Assembly: GCA_029582165.1 (NCBI GenBank)
Contig: CM055876.1
Location: 11,672,501 to 11,736,500 of the forward strand
Length of the DNA stretch: 64,000 nucleotides
Direction of reading: 5' to 3'
From: Portulaca oleracea
Taxonomy: Eukaryota > Streptophyta > Magnoliopsida > Caryophyllales > Portulacaceae
Below the pieces are notes generated by a model. The model searched no databases. It saw nothing but the letters and a program-made list of their open reading frames with translations, and was not told the origin of the DNA. The translations under genes were made by a program, and so were the position numbers. This document shows positions 21,500 through 32,231 of this stretch, piece by piece. How positions within the stretch are numbered: the stretch's first letter is position 1; each line of letters begins with the position of its first letter.

Positions 21500-22945
21500 T
21501 TACTCCTCAGCGTGCTGACGTAGAATAGTCTTAGACTATTCTCTTCAGGACTGTCTGAGTCGACAGTGTCGCCATCGCGTTTATTCCTCAGGGACGTTCT
21601 AATGTATTAGACATCTTTGAGGTGTCTCTTTTCAGAAATGACCTGGGTCGACAGAGCTGTCATCGTGTTTACTCCTCAGGGATGTTCTGATGTATTAGAC
21701 ATCTTTGAGGTGTCTCTTTTCAGAACTGAACTGGGTCGACAAAGCCATCGTCTCGCTGCAAGTGAATCACTCCTCAGCGTACTGACGCAGAGTAATCATA
21801 GACTACTCTCTTCAGGACTGTCTGGGTCGACTAGGTCATGATCTCGCCACAAGTGGATTACTCCTTTGGCTGCTGGCGTAGAGTTGTTTTAAACAACTCT
21901 CTCAAAAACGACAGTACAGTCAGGGTCGACTAAGTCATCGCTTTGCTTTAGATGGACTACTCCCTTGGCTGCTGGCGTAGAGTTGTCCTGAACAACTCTT
22001 TCAAAAAAAATGACAGTACAGTCAGGGTCGACTGGATCATCGCTTCGCTTTAGGTGGATTACTCCCTTGGTCAGCGACGAGTTATCACGAACAACTCTCT
22101 CAAAACGGCGATCTGATCGGTCGATCGATCATCGCTTCATCGGATCACTCCTCAGCGTACTGACGTAGAGTAGTCCTAAACTACTCTCTTTAGGACTGTC
22201 TGGGCCGACAGTATCGTCATCTTTGCTTTCGTGGACTACTCCTCAGGGACGTTTTGATGTATTAGACATCTTTGAGGTGTCTCTTTTCAGAACTGACCTG
22301 GGTCGACAGAGTCGTTATCATGTTTACTCATCGGGGACGGTCTCATGTATTAGACATCTTCGAGGTGTCTCTTTTCAGAACCGACCTGGGTCAACGGCGT
22401 CGTCATCTCTGCTTTCGTGGGCTACTCCTCAGCGTACTGACGTAGAGTGGTCCTCGACTACTCTCTTCAGAACTGTCTGAGTCGACTGCATCGTCATCTC
22501 CGCTTTCGTGGGTACTCCTCAGGGATGTTCTGATGTATTAGACATCTTTGAGGTGTCTCTTTTCAGAACAGACCTGGGTCGACAGAGTCGTCATCGTGTT
22601 TACTCCTCGGGGACGGTCTGATGTAGTAGACATCTTCGAGGTGTCTCTTTTCAGAACTGACCTGGGTCGACGGCGTCGTCATCTCCGCTTTCGTGGGCTA
22701 CTCCTCAGCGTACTGACGTAGAGTGGTCCTCGACTACTCTCTTCAGAACTGTCTGAGTCGACTGCATCGTCATCTCCGCTTTCGTGGGCTACTCCTCAGC
22801 GTACTGACGTAGAGTGGTCATAGACTTACTCTCTTTGGGACATTGTTTGGCCTCATGTAGAATACTCCTCAACTTACTGGCGTAAAGTTGTCATAGATAA
22901 CTCTCTCAAAGACGTCAGTACGGTTTGAGTCGACGGAGTCAGCGC
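21500..22945. repeat. Hairpin array 1: about 16 units of 80-100 bp, each centred on an inverted repeat
   Basis: Units begin CTCCTCAG or CTCCCTTGG, carry a central inverted repeat, then CAGGACTGTCTG or CAGAACTGACCTG and GGGTCGAC. At least three unit classes occur. Class A stem is AGAATAGTC with GACTATTCT (21522-21542). Class B is AGACATC with GGTGTCT (21609-21627). Class C is AGAGTTGTTT with AAACAACTCT (21880-21900). Other A-type units read AGAGTAGT/ACTACTCT (22167-22187). Class order is irregular, and part of it (B, B, A) recurs in larger blocks. No long open frame runs through it. Confidence 0.9.
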
Positions 22946-23390
22946 CTGGCTTACTACTCATGGACTTTCTGCCGTCTACAGGTTATGAAGACAGGACTTG
23001 AATTCTCTATCGAATCATGATGAGCCACCAGACTTTCTTATGAAAATCCATGACAAGTCAGCTAAACATTTTCTTGGGTGTGAGCGTCATGGAAGGATAC
23101 GAGGACATTGCGCACTAACTTGCCCCCAGTATTGACCTGAACAAGACATCGATATCGCCAGCTTGAAAGAGTCTACCACTTAGCCAAAGGAGTGCCCTGA
23201 TGATTTGAAGGACGATGACGTCGTCTTGGAGCGGAATTCAACCAACACGACTAGGATGCCCCCACGTTGCATGCTTGAAGGAAGTTGTCAACCGTCCTGA
23301 GCATTTCGTTGATAATGTTGACTTGAAGCATACCAGTGACATGAAGATCTTAGCAAGCTAGGGTGTGACTTGAAAACCTACAATCATAAT
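22946..23390. other. Spacer between the two hairpin arrays
   Basis: Non-repetitive sequence of mixed composition; no coding or RNA feature is recognised on either strand. Confidence 0.4.
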
Positions 23391-24150
23391 GACTTGGAAG
23401 TCGGTCTATTTCTTGTATTCTTGTCTTGAGAGTCTTCATTGTGATGACGTAAAAGTCTTTAAAATTTGATTTTGACGTCTTGGTAGTCTGGAATTTGGTT
23501 GACTTGGAAGTCTTCAATTTTTTATGACTTGGAAGTCGGTAGGTTTGATGACTTAAGAGTCTTGAAGTTTGTTGACTTGAAAGTCTTTGGATTTGCTGAC
23601 TTGGGAGTCGTATGCATTGTTGACATGGAAATCTCGAATATTAACTTGGGAGTCCTGATTTTTTTCCTTGACTTGTTAGTCTTAACATTTTGTTGATTTG
23701 AATTTGGTTGAGTTGTAAGTCTTTCATTTTATCGACTTGGGAGTCAAGAAACTTGTTGATGCGTGATTTGACTGACTTGGAAGTCTTTGTCTTGTTGTTG
23801 ACTTGACAATCAAGGAACCTGGTGACTTAAGAGTCTTGAAATTTATTGATTTGAAAGTCTTGAATTTTTGCTGACTTAGAAGTCTTTAATTTTTGTTGAC
23901 TTGGAAGTCGGTGAATTTGGTAACTTCAGAGTCTTGAAATTTGTTGACTTGAAAGTCTTTTATTTGATTGACTTGGGAGTCATTGACTTGAAAGTCTTCA
24001 ATTTCGACTTGGGAGTCTTTAACTTTGATGACTTGAAAGTCTTGAACTTTGACTTGTGAGTCTTGAAGTTTGTTGACTTGTAAGTTCTTAAAGTTTGATG
24101 ACTTGAAAGTCTTGGAGTTTGTCGACCAGGAAAGTATTCAAAATTTGGTG
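23391..24150. repeat. Hairpin array 2: about 28 copies of a GACTTGGAAGTC-type motif
   Basis: A short dyad (GACTT-GG-AAGTC; variants GACTTGAAAGTC, GACTTGGGAGTC, GACTTAAGAGTC) recurs every 22-40 bp, separated by T-rich spacers ('ttgaatttgttg'). Most copies keep complementary arms. On the minus strand the array lies shortly after gag. In one frame it reads as a Lys/Ser/Phe/Thr repeat, but stops and unit-length variation make a coding role unlikely. Confidence 0.9.
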
Positions 24151-24432
24151 ACCTGCGATGGATTTTTTTCTTGGGTATGACTGTATCTGGGTTTAGACCC
24201 AAACTGCCTACGTACCTTAAGGGATAGGATATCCATAAGGATCAAGCCAAATGTAGTTCAAATTTAAAAGAGAAATGGATATTTTATTTATTAATTTAGC
24301 CGTACACAGTTTATACTCTTGTGGGTCAGGAGTATTACAATGATGAAAATGAAAGGAACTGAAACTGAAATCTTTTTTTTTTTTTTTGGTGAACAGTTTA
24401 GGCTCTTGTTCAGGAGCTACATCTTCACTGTC

Positions 24433-26624
24433 CTAGATTTTGACTTGGGAAGAAGAACATGTCTCCTCTTGCTCAAGTTCTTCGTCGTCATTGTTTTTGC
24501 TTTGATGACCGGTGAAAATCACAGTGCATCTCTTCACTCTCAAGGATCCTTCAGTCTTGACCTCCAATGTTGAACAACGCTTCATGCGAGATGGGATGGA
24601 GCTTTGAACTTCGTTGATGACCCCAAGGCGGCTGAATGCGGAGCTCTGTTCCTAGCGGGGGTGTTGAGCTTGACACATCTTCAGCTTGTTTGATCCTTGA
24701 TAATACAGAAGACTTTGGTCTTGAACCATCCTTGATCCTGCGGAAGACCGAGGCTTTGCGCTCTCCTGGAAACCTTATTCGCTCAAAGGCAGATGCTTGT
24801 TTGCGGGAAGCTGGTTGTCCCAACCTATCAAACACGGAGAGCTTTGACTTAGGCTGATACTCCATTCCTTCATTATCATCTTCTTTGATCTCGAAGCAGG
24901 AGACCATGTTCACAACTGCAACATTATTATCTTCTCCAAAGAAGTACTTCGGAAAGTATTCCTCCAATGTGACAGGAACACGAGGGTCTCGCTTGAGCAA
25001 CTTAGCTGAACAACCGACTTCTTGTTTCTCGATGACTTTAAGCCTTTTCTTCTCAGCTGAAGGTTGAGGATTTCTCCTTCTCCATTGCTTCCTTCGAGGT
25101 GGTTGTGTTTGGACTTCCCTTTGCCCCCTAGTCTTTTTTCGAGCCACCGAGCTCCACCGTTCGTCTTCACTAAAAGCTTCTGGTACTTGCTCATGTTCAT
25201 CTTGAGGGGCTTGAATTGGTACAGAAAGCAGAACTGGTTTTTGACATCCAAATTGAATCATCAAGAATTCATTTCTCTTGGCTGGAATCGGTTGTGCTGA
25301 AACATAATTGGCTTCGACGTTGTCATCCAAGTCCAATATTATTTTCCCCTCCTCAGCTAGCTTCATGATCCGCTCCTTAAGTGTGACACACTTCTCAAGA
25401 GGGTGACTGAGTACCCTATGATAGCGACAATATCTTGGGTCTTTGGTTCTTCCCGCTTCTTCCGGCCTCTTTGGTTGTGGAAGTTCGATAACTCCCATCT
25501 CTAACAAGTTGTCGAGCATTCCTGACAGATCGGAGTTTGGAAATGGGTACTTCTTTTCTTGAAGCTCCTTCAGTGTAGGGCGCTTTCTTTCAGCATCTTT
25601 CGAAGAAGTGGCTTTCTCCCTTTTGGGTTTAGGTTTAGCAGAGATTCGCACTGGTTCGCTTGTTGAAATAGCCATTGACTCTTCTTTTGAAGTCTTTGGC
25701 CACTTGCCGTTATTTTTATACCTATCGTCGTTCCTTGCATCATATGAAGATGAAGACCTTCCCCGTCGACTTGCTATGGTGATCTCCATATCATGTGCCT
25801 TAGTTGCCAACTCCTGAAAGGTTTTCGGCTTGACCATCTTGAGGATGTAGAGCAAATCCCAGTGCATACCTTGAGCGCACATCGGCAAATGAAGCTTGGT
25901 GGCGATCCTTGCATTCAAGACTAAGAGCCCTCCAACGATGGATATAGTCAAGTACTGGCTCGCCCTCCCACTGCTTGGTGTTTGTCAACTCTGTCATGCT
26001 GACGACCCGTTGAGCGCAGTAGAACCTGTTGAGAAACTCTTGCTCCATTTGTTCCCAACTGTTGATAGATTCAGGTGCTAACTCCGTATACCAGTCAAAC
26101 GCGATTCCTCTCAAAGAGCGAACGAACTGCTTGACTAGTCGATCTCCTTCTGTGCCGGCGTTGCTACATGTTTCGATGAAGTGTGCGATGTGCTGCTTAG
26201 GATTACCCTTCCCATCAAATTGATTGAACTTTGGGGGTTGATATCCTTGCGGCATTCGAAGGGAGTCGATCCTCTTTGTGTATGGCTTTGTGTAAAAGTG
26301 GGTCTTGCTTGATCCCTCTCCGAGTTGAGCTCGCACTGCATTGGCCACCAAGTTTTGAATCTGCTCCACAGTCAGTGATTTTGAAGATGAGTTGCTCTTC
26401 TTGTCTTCCTCATCGCTATCACCTTTGGAAGACTCTTTGTCAGATTCCTCTTTGTCAGAATCTTCATCGGAGTCTTGATGCGGGCGCTTCTCTATTTTCT
26501 TCATCAGTTTTGCGATCTGCTCACTTTGTTCGCTGATCTTCTTGTCTTTCTCTTCACTTTCCATGGCGAGCTTGTTTAACATAGCTTCAAGTTCAGCTAT
26601 CTTTGCTTCCATGTTAACAGCCAT
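24433..26624 (-). pseudogene. Gypsy-type gag of the non-autonomous element, frameshifted
   Basis: The likely start is MAVNMEAKIAEL at 26,624, just downstream of the PBS. An acidic Asp/Ser/Lys region follows, then a retrotransposon gag domain (FNQFDGKGNPKQHIAHF; FDWYTEL; EQEFLNRFY). Downstream are MCAQGMHW and [13 protein letters not shown], a C/H motif [14 protein letters not shown] and the tail blocks FDRLGQ, VFRRIKD and IPSRMKR. The frame changes once near 25,890-25,920 and again near 24,655, where a TAG also lies in the downstream frame. The final frame stops at 24,433. No protease follows. The breaks may be recent decay, since the LTRs are nearly identical. Confidence 0.85.
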
Positions 26625-26671
26625 CGAAGGGTCGAATTTCACTTCTTGGAGAAAGATATGAGAGGCAGAGA

Positions 26672-26690
26672 GGTCCCACCGGGCGTGCCA
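26672..26690 (-). other. Primer-binding site of the gag-only element
   Basis: Minus-strand TGGCACGCCCGGTGGGACC begins 4 nt after the 5' LTR. TGG at its 5' end matches the CCA tail of tRNAs. The cognate tRNA is not assigned with confidence. Confidence 0.75.
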
Positions 26691-26694
26691 AATT

Positions 26695-27637
26695 TGTAAA
26701 CACAAATTTCGAGCCTGAAATAAATAAAGACAAGAAATATGAGAAACAAATTAATTTTTATTGATATTTGAATGTAAGCGGGTACAATCTCTGTATTAAA
26801 TACAATAAAATAGTCCTCTGATTCAATCTCCTGAAATTTGGGTGAGCCGAGGGCGCGGACGCTTGATCTCGATCTCAAATGCAGGTCTAATTGAAGAACT
26901 CTTGTAGCAGTTCTTGAGCTGAAGGTTTTGAACGTTGATCCTTGCTTGATAGTTGAAGATCTTGAACAGTAGTTCTTCAGGTTCTTGGATGCGAGGGCTT
27001 GAGTGATTGGTCTCGATCAACGAACCAAACAAAGAAGATGACTGCAGTCTTTGATGTGAAGAACAGAAGCTGTCGAACTAGCAGACGTTGGTCCTTGGCA
27101 CTTGGTAGCTGGAGGTCGCTTGTAGTTCGATCTTCTGAAGGCTTTGCAGGTCTTGGTGAAGAACTCTGAAGCAGTTCTTGATCTTGACGCGGTAGAGGCT
27201 TGGAGACTCGATCTTGAGCTTTTGCAGACTTTGATCCTTGGCGCTTGGTAGCTGGAGACTGCTGGCAGTTTGATCTTCTGAAGCCTCTGGAGTGCAGAAT
27301 GCCGAATGCCGCCGGGGTAGCCTGCAGTGTGTGTTGAAAACGAGGGAGAGGACCCATATTTATAGGTTCTGAAGGCCTAGGGTTGCCTAGGGTTTGAGTC
27401 GGGCTTTGGGCTTGGGCCCAAATTAATTAATTATCCCTTTATTTGAAATAAAGAAATTATTATTATTTTCTGCATCATAATTGACACGTGTCGCGACGCT
27501 ATTGGCCATGATATATTTCCATTTAAAATTTAATTAAATAGATCGCCGTAATTAATTTAACACGTGGCAGCTAAATAAATTTAAATTATTTTCCACGTGT
27601 CATTTTCTGATTTGCCGACAAATTTTTGCCTTCTACA
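26695..27637 (-). repeat. 5' LTR of the gag-only element
   Basis: 943 bp, nearly identical to 19060-20001 (about six visible differences, including one 1-bp insertion). Followed on the minus strand by the PBS. Confidence 0.93.
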
Positions 27638-27642
27638 ACCGT

Positions 27643-28120
27643 CTCCCAAACGCGCAACCACCAACGCCGCCAACAACACCACACTCCTCACCACCACCAT
27701 CCCCAGACCCCTCCAAAACTATAGAAATTCAAATTCCGGCTCAAAATCCCTAATTGGCTTCGATTTTCCGAGGAACCTGGGGGGAGGCAACGGTGGCGCT
27801 AGCGGCGGCTTCTGGGGCCGAAGTGGTTGTGGTAGGGATTGGTGTTGGTGGTTGAGCCAAATCAATGAGAAGGGGAGGGATACTCAAGCAGTAGACAAGG
27901 AGTGGGGAGGCTGGCGATGGTGGCTTGCGGTGGTGGTCAGCAGTGGTCTCCGGAGGCGGCAGGGTCGTCAGGTGCTACTGCTCAGGTTGGGGCGGTGGTG
28001 TGAGAGTGGTGGTGTGAGGAATGAGGGAGAAGAGGTTGGGGATGGGGGGTTGGTGGTGAGAGAGAGAGACAGAGAGAGTGGTGAGGTGGTAATTAAAGAA
28101 ATTGGAAAATGTTGAATAGG
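27643..28120. other. GC-rich segment of the Mutator-like element, right part
   Basis: GC- and GGTGG-rich DNA, unlike its surroundings, continuing the left part at 18,530-19,054. A plus-strand open frame runs through but has strong compositional bias (Gly/Arg/Trp) and no domain. It looks like a captured first exon or leader of a host gene; donor unknown. Confidence 0.4.
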
Positions 28121-28164
28121 CAAAAAAACACAGGTCCAATCTTTTTTTCTTTTTTTTTTTGGGC

Positions 28165-28344
28165 TAAAACATCGTCCATGTCAGCTATCACCGACGCCAC
28201 ATCATACCTCCAACAAGTTGGACTTGGTGGTGGTTCGTTGGAAAGAATAAGGTGTTAAGCTCAGTTCGTCAAAAACAAAAGTTAAAGGTTGGTTCATTAG
28301 ATCAAATGACATCTATAGATTGGTTTATTTAATTCCAATTTCCC
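28165..28344 (-). repeat. Right TIR of the Mutator-like element
   Basis: Inverted counterpart of 17327-17510, ending CAATTTCCC and followed by the 9-bp duplication at 28345-28353. Confidence 0.8.
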
Positions 28345-28353
28345 ATATTTTTA

Positions 28354-28930
28354 TGCTAGTTATTATGATTAATGAGGATAAACTATATTAACTGAAAATT
28401 AAATTAATTACATTTTGTTACTTTTTTTATTAATTATATTCGTTAAATAGAAAATTCAAACACATAGAATAAAGTATATATTCAATTACGATTCATTAGA
28501 ATTAATTAGAAATTTTAAATTAAATTAGAATAATTAAACTTAATTATTAAATTAAATTTGGGATGATAGCTAATTTTTAATTTAAGATATTTACCAATCA
28601 ATTTATAATAGAAATTAAAATATAATATAAGTTAAAGATAAAGGTATTATGGTTATTGTGGAGGATTACTCGACATGAATTTAGTTACCCAAAGTTTGCC
28701 AAATGATTTTCTTCTGGCTGACACAGATAATCTGATAAGTCATTATCTCCGAAATATGTTCATAATGTACCAATGTGACACACCATCATATTATAGTATA
28801 TTAAATTCTAAAAAATAATACAATATATAATTATTCAATATTCTTAAAGTAAAGTATATGATAATCCAACAATCCTTTCATAAAAACAAAGTAATTTAGT
28901 GCCTAAAAGAGCAACCTAAGAAATATAGGG
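28354..28930. other. AT-rich intergenic stretch, nothing recognised
   Basis: Very AT-rich with many 'attaaatt' phrases; no supported gene or element. Confidence 0.5.
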
Positions 28931-29515
28931 GTGTTCATAAATACCCGTCCCGAAAAACCCGATTCGGAAACCCGCTACCCGGTCATTAATTTAGGGTACC
29001 CGCCCCGGAAAAATCAATTTTAATCGGGGCGGGTACCCACCTCGGAATATTTTCGGTTAATCGGTTCAGTTGCGGATCGACTCCTAGACGTACCCGAATT
29101 ACCCGAATCACCCGAAATTAAATTTAACATTTAGGTCCAGATTTATTTTTCGCCTATCTTTTTCCAATCTCCAGTCCACTGTCCATGCCCAAATTTTAAT
29201 CTGAAAAAAAACCCTAATTTATGTTAATATTGACGTTCAGTGCTCCAATTCAAAATCCTCCAAAAACTCAAAACGTATGGAAACTCAGTGCTAGTGGTCT
29301 TGCGGGCCCAGTTTCAGAACATTTTGAAACATTTTTTGCTACTGAAGTGTTAATTAATAATTACAAATTAAAAATAAAAGTTGGAAACTCATATGATCAT
29401 AATTAATCGGGTTTTTTGGTTAACCGGTATCCGCCCCGAAACTTTTGGGTACCCGATTTTCGGGTACCCGAAAATTTCGGTTATGGTTTGAGGGTTTGGC
29501 CACCCCAAATTTTGG
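28931..29515. repeat. Degenerate foldback rich in GGGTACCC motifs
   Basis: 'ggggtgttcataaataccc' at the left and 'gggtacccgaaaattt..ggccacccc' at the right look like decayed inverted ends. CCCGCCCCG / CGGGTACCC motifs cluster near both ends. This pattern is common among plant non-autonomous DNA elements. Neither a clean TIR nor a target duplication could be fixed. Confidence 0.4.
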
Positions 29516-29562
29516 GGTACACGTCAACAAACCACTGAGTCACTACCATTTGACTCGGCGGC

Positions 29563-30735
29563 GTCCCACTAGAATACAATTTTAATTTTTTTGGACCACC
29601 AGAATACAAAATGAAAGTAGGGATTATTGTTATACAATTCGTAAAAGTAGAGATTATTAGAATCCAATTTTCCCGAAAAATTGAATTCTAATAATTTCTA
29701 CTTTCACCAATTGTATACCTATAATCCCTACGTTCATTTTGGATTTTGATGGTAAAAAAAATAAATTGTAGTGTTACCAAATCTACCTCCACCTCCACTC
29801 TTTTTATTTTTTTTATTCCTACCCTATACTATTTTTGGTTTTTTCATTCCTACCTCCCAGAAAGGTAATGAAGTGTATTGACTAAAAGAATTTTTAAATT
29901 ATTTTTTGGAGAATCTGAGTAATTATCATAATTTTTTTAAACGAATAAAAGTGAAAAAAATCGTAAAAAATGAAAAAAATTGGAGAAATGACGTAAATTC
30001 ATTAAAAATCGTGGTAAAGTTTTATACTAAGTTTTGAATCAAATGCAACTCAAAATTTATGATATTCAGGGTATACTCGATCTCTGTGGTGTCCCACAAT
30101 AATCTATTTTTTTTATCACCAGAATCCAAAATGAAAGTAGATATTATTGTTATACAATTATAGAAAGTATGGATTATTAGAAGGGATATTAGATGACAAT
30201 ATATCGACTTTTGGGGGTATTGGATTGTAATATACCGACTTTTACTATTGGACAACAATATCCCTGAACTTTATACTTAGGTGAGATTATTATACCAACA
30301 GTGACTATGGAGGTGGTGACTGGTTAGCCGGTCTCTATTTTGACGTGACAAGTGGAGAGAAAATAACCAACCCTTGCCCAGAAACCCCGTTAACCCCTCT
30401 CCTTTTCTCACTAACCTACGTTAAAAAAAATCGGCCCTAACACAATGACTAATGGGGTGGTGAACTGGTTTCGTACTGTCGTAACACACAACCAACCAAT
30501 GTCTTGTAATGCGGATTAGTAAGAAAAACTAAGGGGTTAATGAGATTATTAGCTTGAGATAGTTTTTTTCCCTCGCCAACAACGTTAGTGCGTATAGAGA
30601 CCGGTTCACCACCCCCTTAATTACTGTTGGTATAATAATGTCACCTAGGTATAAAGGTCAGTGATATTATTGTCCAATAGTAAAAGTTGGTATATTATCA
30701 TCAAAAAACCATTATTAGAATCCAATTTTATTTTG
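29563..30735. mobile_element. MITE family A, one partial and one full copy, interrupted by MITE B
   Basis: 29563-29680 is a terminal fragment ('gggattattgttatacaatt..gattattagaatccaatttt'). It is followed by a full copy from about 29,686 whose right end is split at 30,182 and resumes at 30,711 ('attattagaatccaatttt'). The ends of the full copy are inverted repeats of about 90 bp. The same family, in opposite orientation, occupies 42,612-43,133. Confidence 0.7.
30183..30710. mobile_element. MITE family B (Mutator-like), 528 bp, nested in MITE A
   Basis: Starts GGGATATTAGATGACAATAT and ends ATATTATCATCAAAAAACC, inverted ends carrying a conserved TATACCGAC-type block. The flanks repeat attattagaa (30173-30182 and 30711-30720), a 9-10 bp duplication fitting Mutator-type insertion. 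A second copy of identical length lies at 43357-43884. Confidence 0.8.
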
Positions 30736-31730
30736 TACAAATACTCACAATTCAAACAATCTTGATTATTTGCTTGATCGATTAGTTACAATAAAAATAT
30801 TATTATGAGTTGGTGATTTCGTTATTGTTAATTGTTGATTTCTAATAATTAAATTTGTATTGAACAATTAATAAATTTACTAATTTTGCGATGAAATAGC
30901 AATCTATCAAAAGATGACTACTTGTCGATGACAACTTTAGGTTTAAGCTATGTATTTTTATTTTCAAAATTATTTCATTAAACTTTATGTTATTTGATAT
31001 GTTAACATTTTAGAATTTGTTTCAATATAATTTGTCTTTTTTTATTCAATTTTATCTTGACATCCCTGTCTTTGAGTTTTGGCTTTGCCGCTGATTACCG
31101 CCATTCGTGGGTTTTTTTTTTCGAATTCTATAGGCTCCCACGTAAATTGTTTCTCTTTATTTTTAGTTTTCATTGTTTTGTTGTGAGTCGATTTTATAGA
31201 TTTTTCACATATTTGTTGACATGGGAGCATCCCCAATTCCCAATTACGGAGTACGATCGATCAAGTAATCAAATACTGGCAATCACCTCTTGCAAGAGGT
31301 CCACCTCTTATCATTGCTTTGCATATATGATGACAGGTCCACCTTTTACCATTGCTTTGGGTTATATTCCTATAGCTACCCCAATAACATATTTTTGAAG
31401 TAAGTATGGAAGAGAGAGATTGTTAAAAAAAAAAAGGAAAAATAAAAAAAAGAGGCATACTTGGTATATTCAGGGATTCTTGAAGAGGGAGGAGAGATAA
31501 AAGGGTATTAGGAGGAGAGAGATAGAGAGAATTAAGAGAGAGAAAATGTTAAACAAAATAAATTTTGTTTTATCTTTTTCTTTTTTGTACTATTTTAATT
31601 ATTATATACTACCTATTATTCACTCCATTCCACAACTCATTCTTCACCATTCACAATACACATTTTCTACTATCTATTAAAATAATATTAAACCTTTTGA
31701 AAAAAAAAATAAAAAACAATCAAATACTTG
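30736..31730. other. Intergenic region upstream of the DDRGK1 gene
   Basis: No separate gene is supported. The last few hundred bases are the presumed promoter of the DDRGK1-like gene. GA-rich and CT-rich tracts lie at 31,480-31,660; no clear TATA box was identified. Confidence 0.5.
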
Positions 31731-31957
31731 CTCGAAATTATACGGCGTCGTTGGGACTCTGTTGTCCTTCCCTCAACGATCTGCGGTATCCGCCTTCAAC
31801 ATTCGAAAGAAACGCAGCGAATAATCCGAAACGTATCCTGCTCCCAAATTTTCACACCTTGGTTAACAGAGAAATAGAGGAGCACTGCATTGATTCATTC
31901 AGTCCCACATTCCGCTAATTGATCAGCTCAATTTTCCGATCATCGGCTTAGAATCAG

Positions 31958-32215
31958 GTAATCCCAGATGAATTTGCGGTTTTATTCTGGTAATATTACC
32001 TTTTTCAATGCCCAAGTTATGCTCAAATGAGTTGACCTAATTCAGTCCTTAATTCCAGTCTCAATTCCCGATTTCCTCTTTAATTTTTTTTTCTAAAACC
32101 CTGAGTGGGATTAATCGCTGAACATGCTCAACTCGTTAGTGTTGGCTAGAATTTGAATTGGTGTATTGATGGAAATTCATAATCTTTTGTTTTGTCGATT
32201 AATTTTGATGGGCAG
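31958..32215 (+). other. Probable 5' UTR intron of the DDRGK1 gene
   Basis: A good donor (AATCAG|GTAATC) and acceptor (GATGGGCAG|TTAG) flank a T-rich 258-bp segment that ends 16 nt before the start codon. Splicing is inferred from consensus only. Confidence 0.5.
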
Positions 32216-32231
32216 TTAGTAGATTGTCTAG

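Larger units (their letters stand above)
19060..27637 (-). mobile_element. Non-autonomous, gag-only LTR retrotransposon (TR-GAG-like) with hairpin arrays
   Basis: LTRs of 942 bp (19060-20001) and 943 bp (26695-27637), TG...CA, differ at about six positions by eye. The target duplication ACCGT is perfect (19055-19059 and 27638-27642). On the minus strand, 5' to 3': LTR, PBS-like TGGCACGCCCGGTGGGACC, a Gypsy-type gag (26,624-24,433), an array of about 28 short inverted repeats (24,150-23,391), a spacer, a second array of about 16 units (22,945-21,500), a (TA)n tract, unknown sequence, a polypurine tract and the 3' LTR. No protease, RT, RNase H or integrase is visible, so it must depend on enzymes in trans. 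Near-identical LTRs imply recent insertion. Confidence 0.9.
17327..28344. mobile_element. Mutator-like element with long TIRs (candidate Pack-MULE) hosting nested insertions
   Basis: The two ends are inverted repeats of about 180 bp (17327-17510 and 28165-28344), starting GGGAAATTG and clearly alignable with scattered mismatches. The 9-bp flanks ttattttta (17318-17326) and atattttta (28345-28353) match at 8 of 9 positions. Nine-bp duplications with long TIRs are the hallmark of Mutator superfamily elements. Removing the nested LTR element (19,060-27,637) and the MITE (17,536-18,483) leaves about 1.5 kb without a transposase, much of it GC-rich. That suggests a non-autonomous MULE that captured host sequence; capture is inference. 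Confidence 0.75.

Noticed and set aside
23391..24150. Regularly spaced short repeats that look like a CRISPR array
   Set aside because: The context is a plant retrotransposon; spacers are T-rich and mutually similar, repeats are degenerate dyads, and no cas genes exist. Tandem repeat is the right description.
23960..24202. Lys/Ser/Thr/Phe-rich reading frame across hairpin array 2
   Set aside because: The frame exists only because the units are repeated; unit lengths vary, frames break, and no conserved domain is seen.
27597..28115. A 172-codon Gly/Arg/Trp-rich frame
   Set aside because: It begins inside the LTR of the gag-only element and continues into GC-rich DNA, so its start cannot be a real gene start. 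The GC-rich part is noted as possible capture only.
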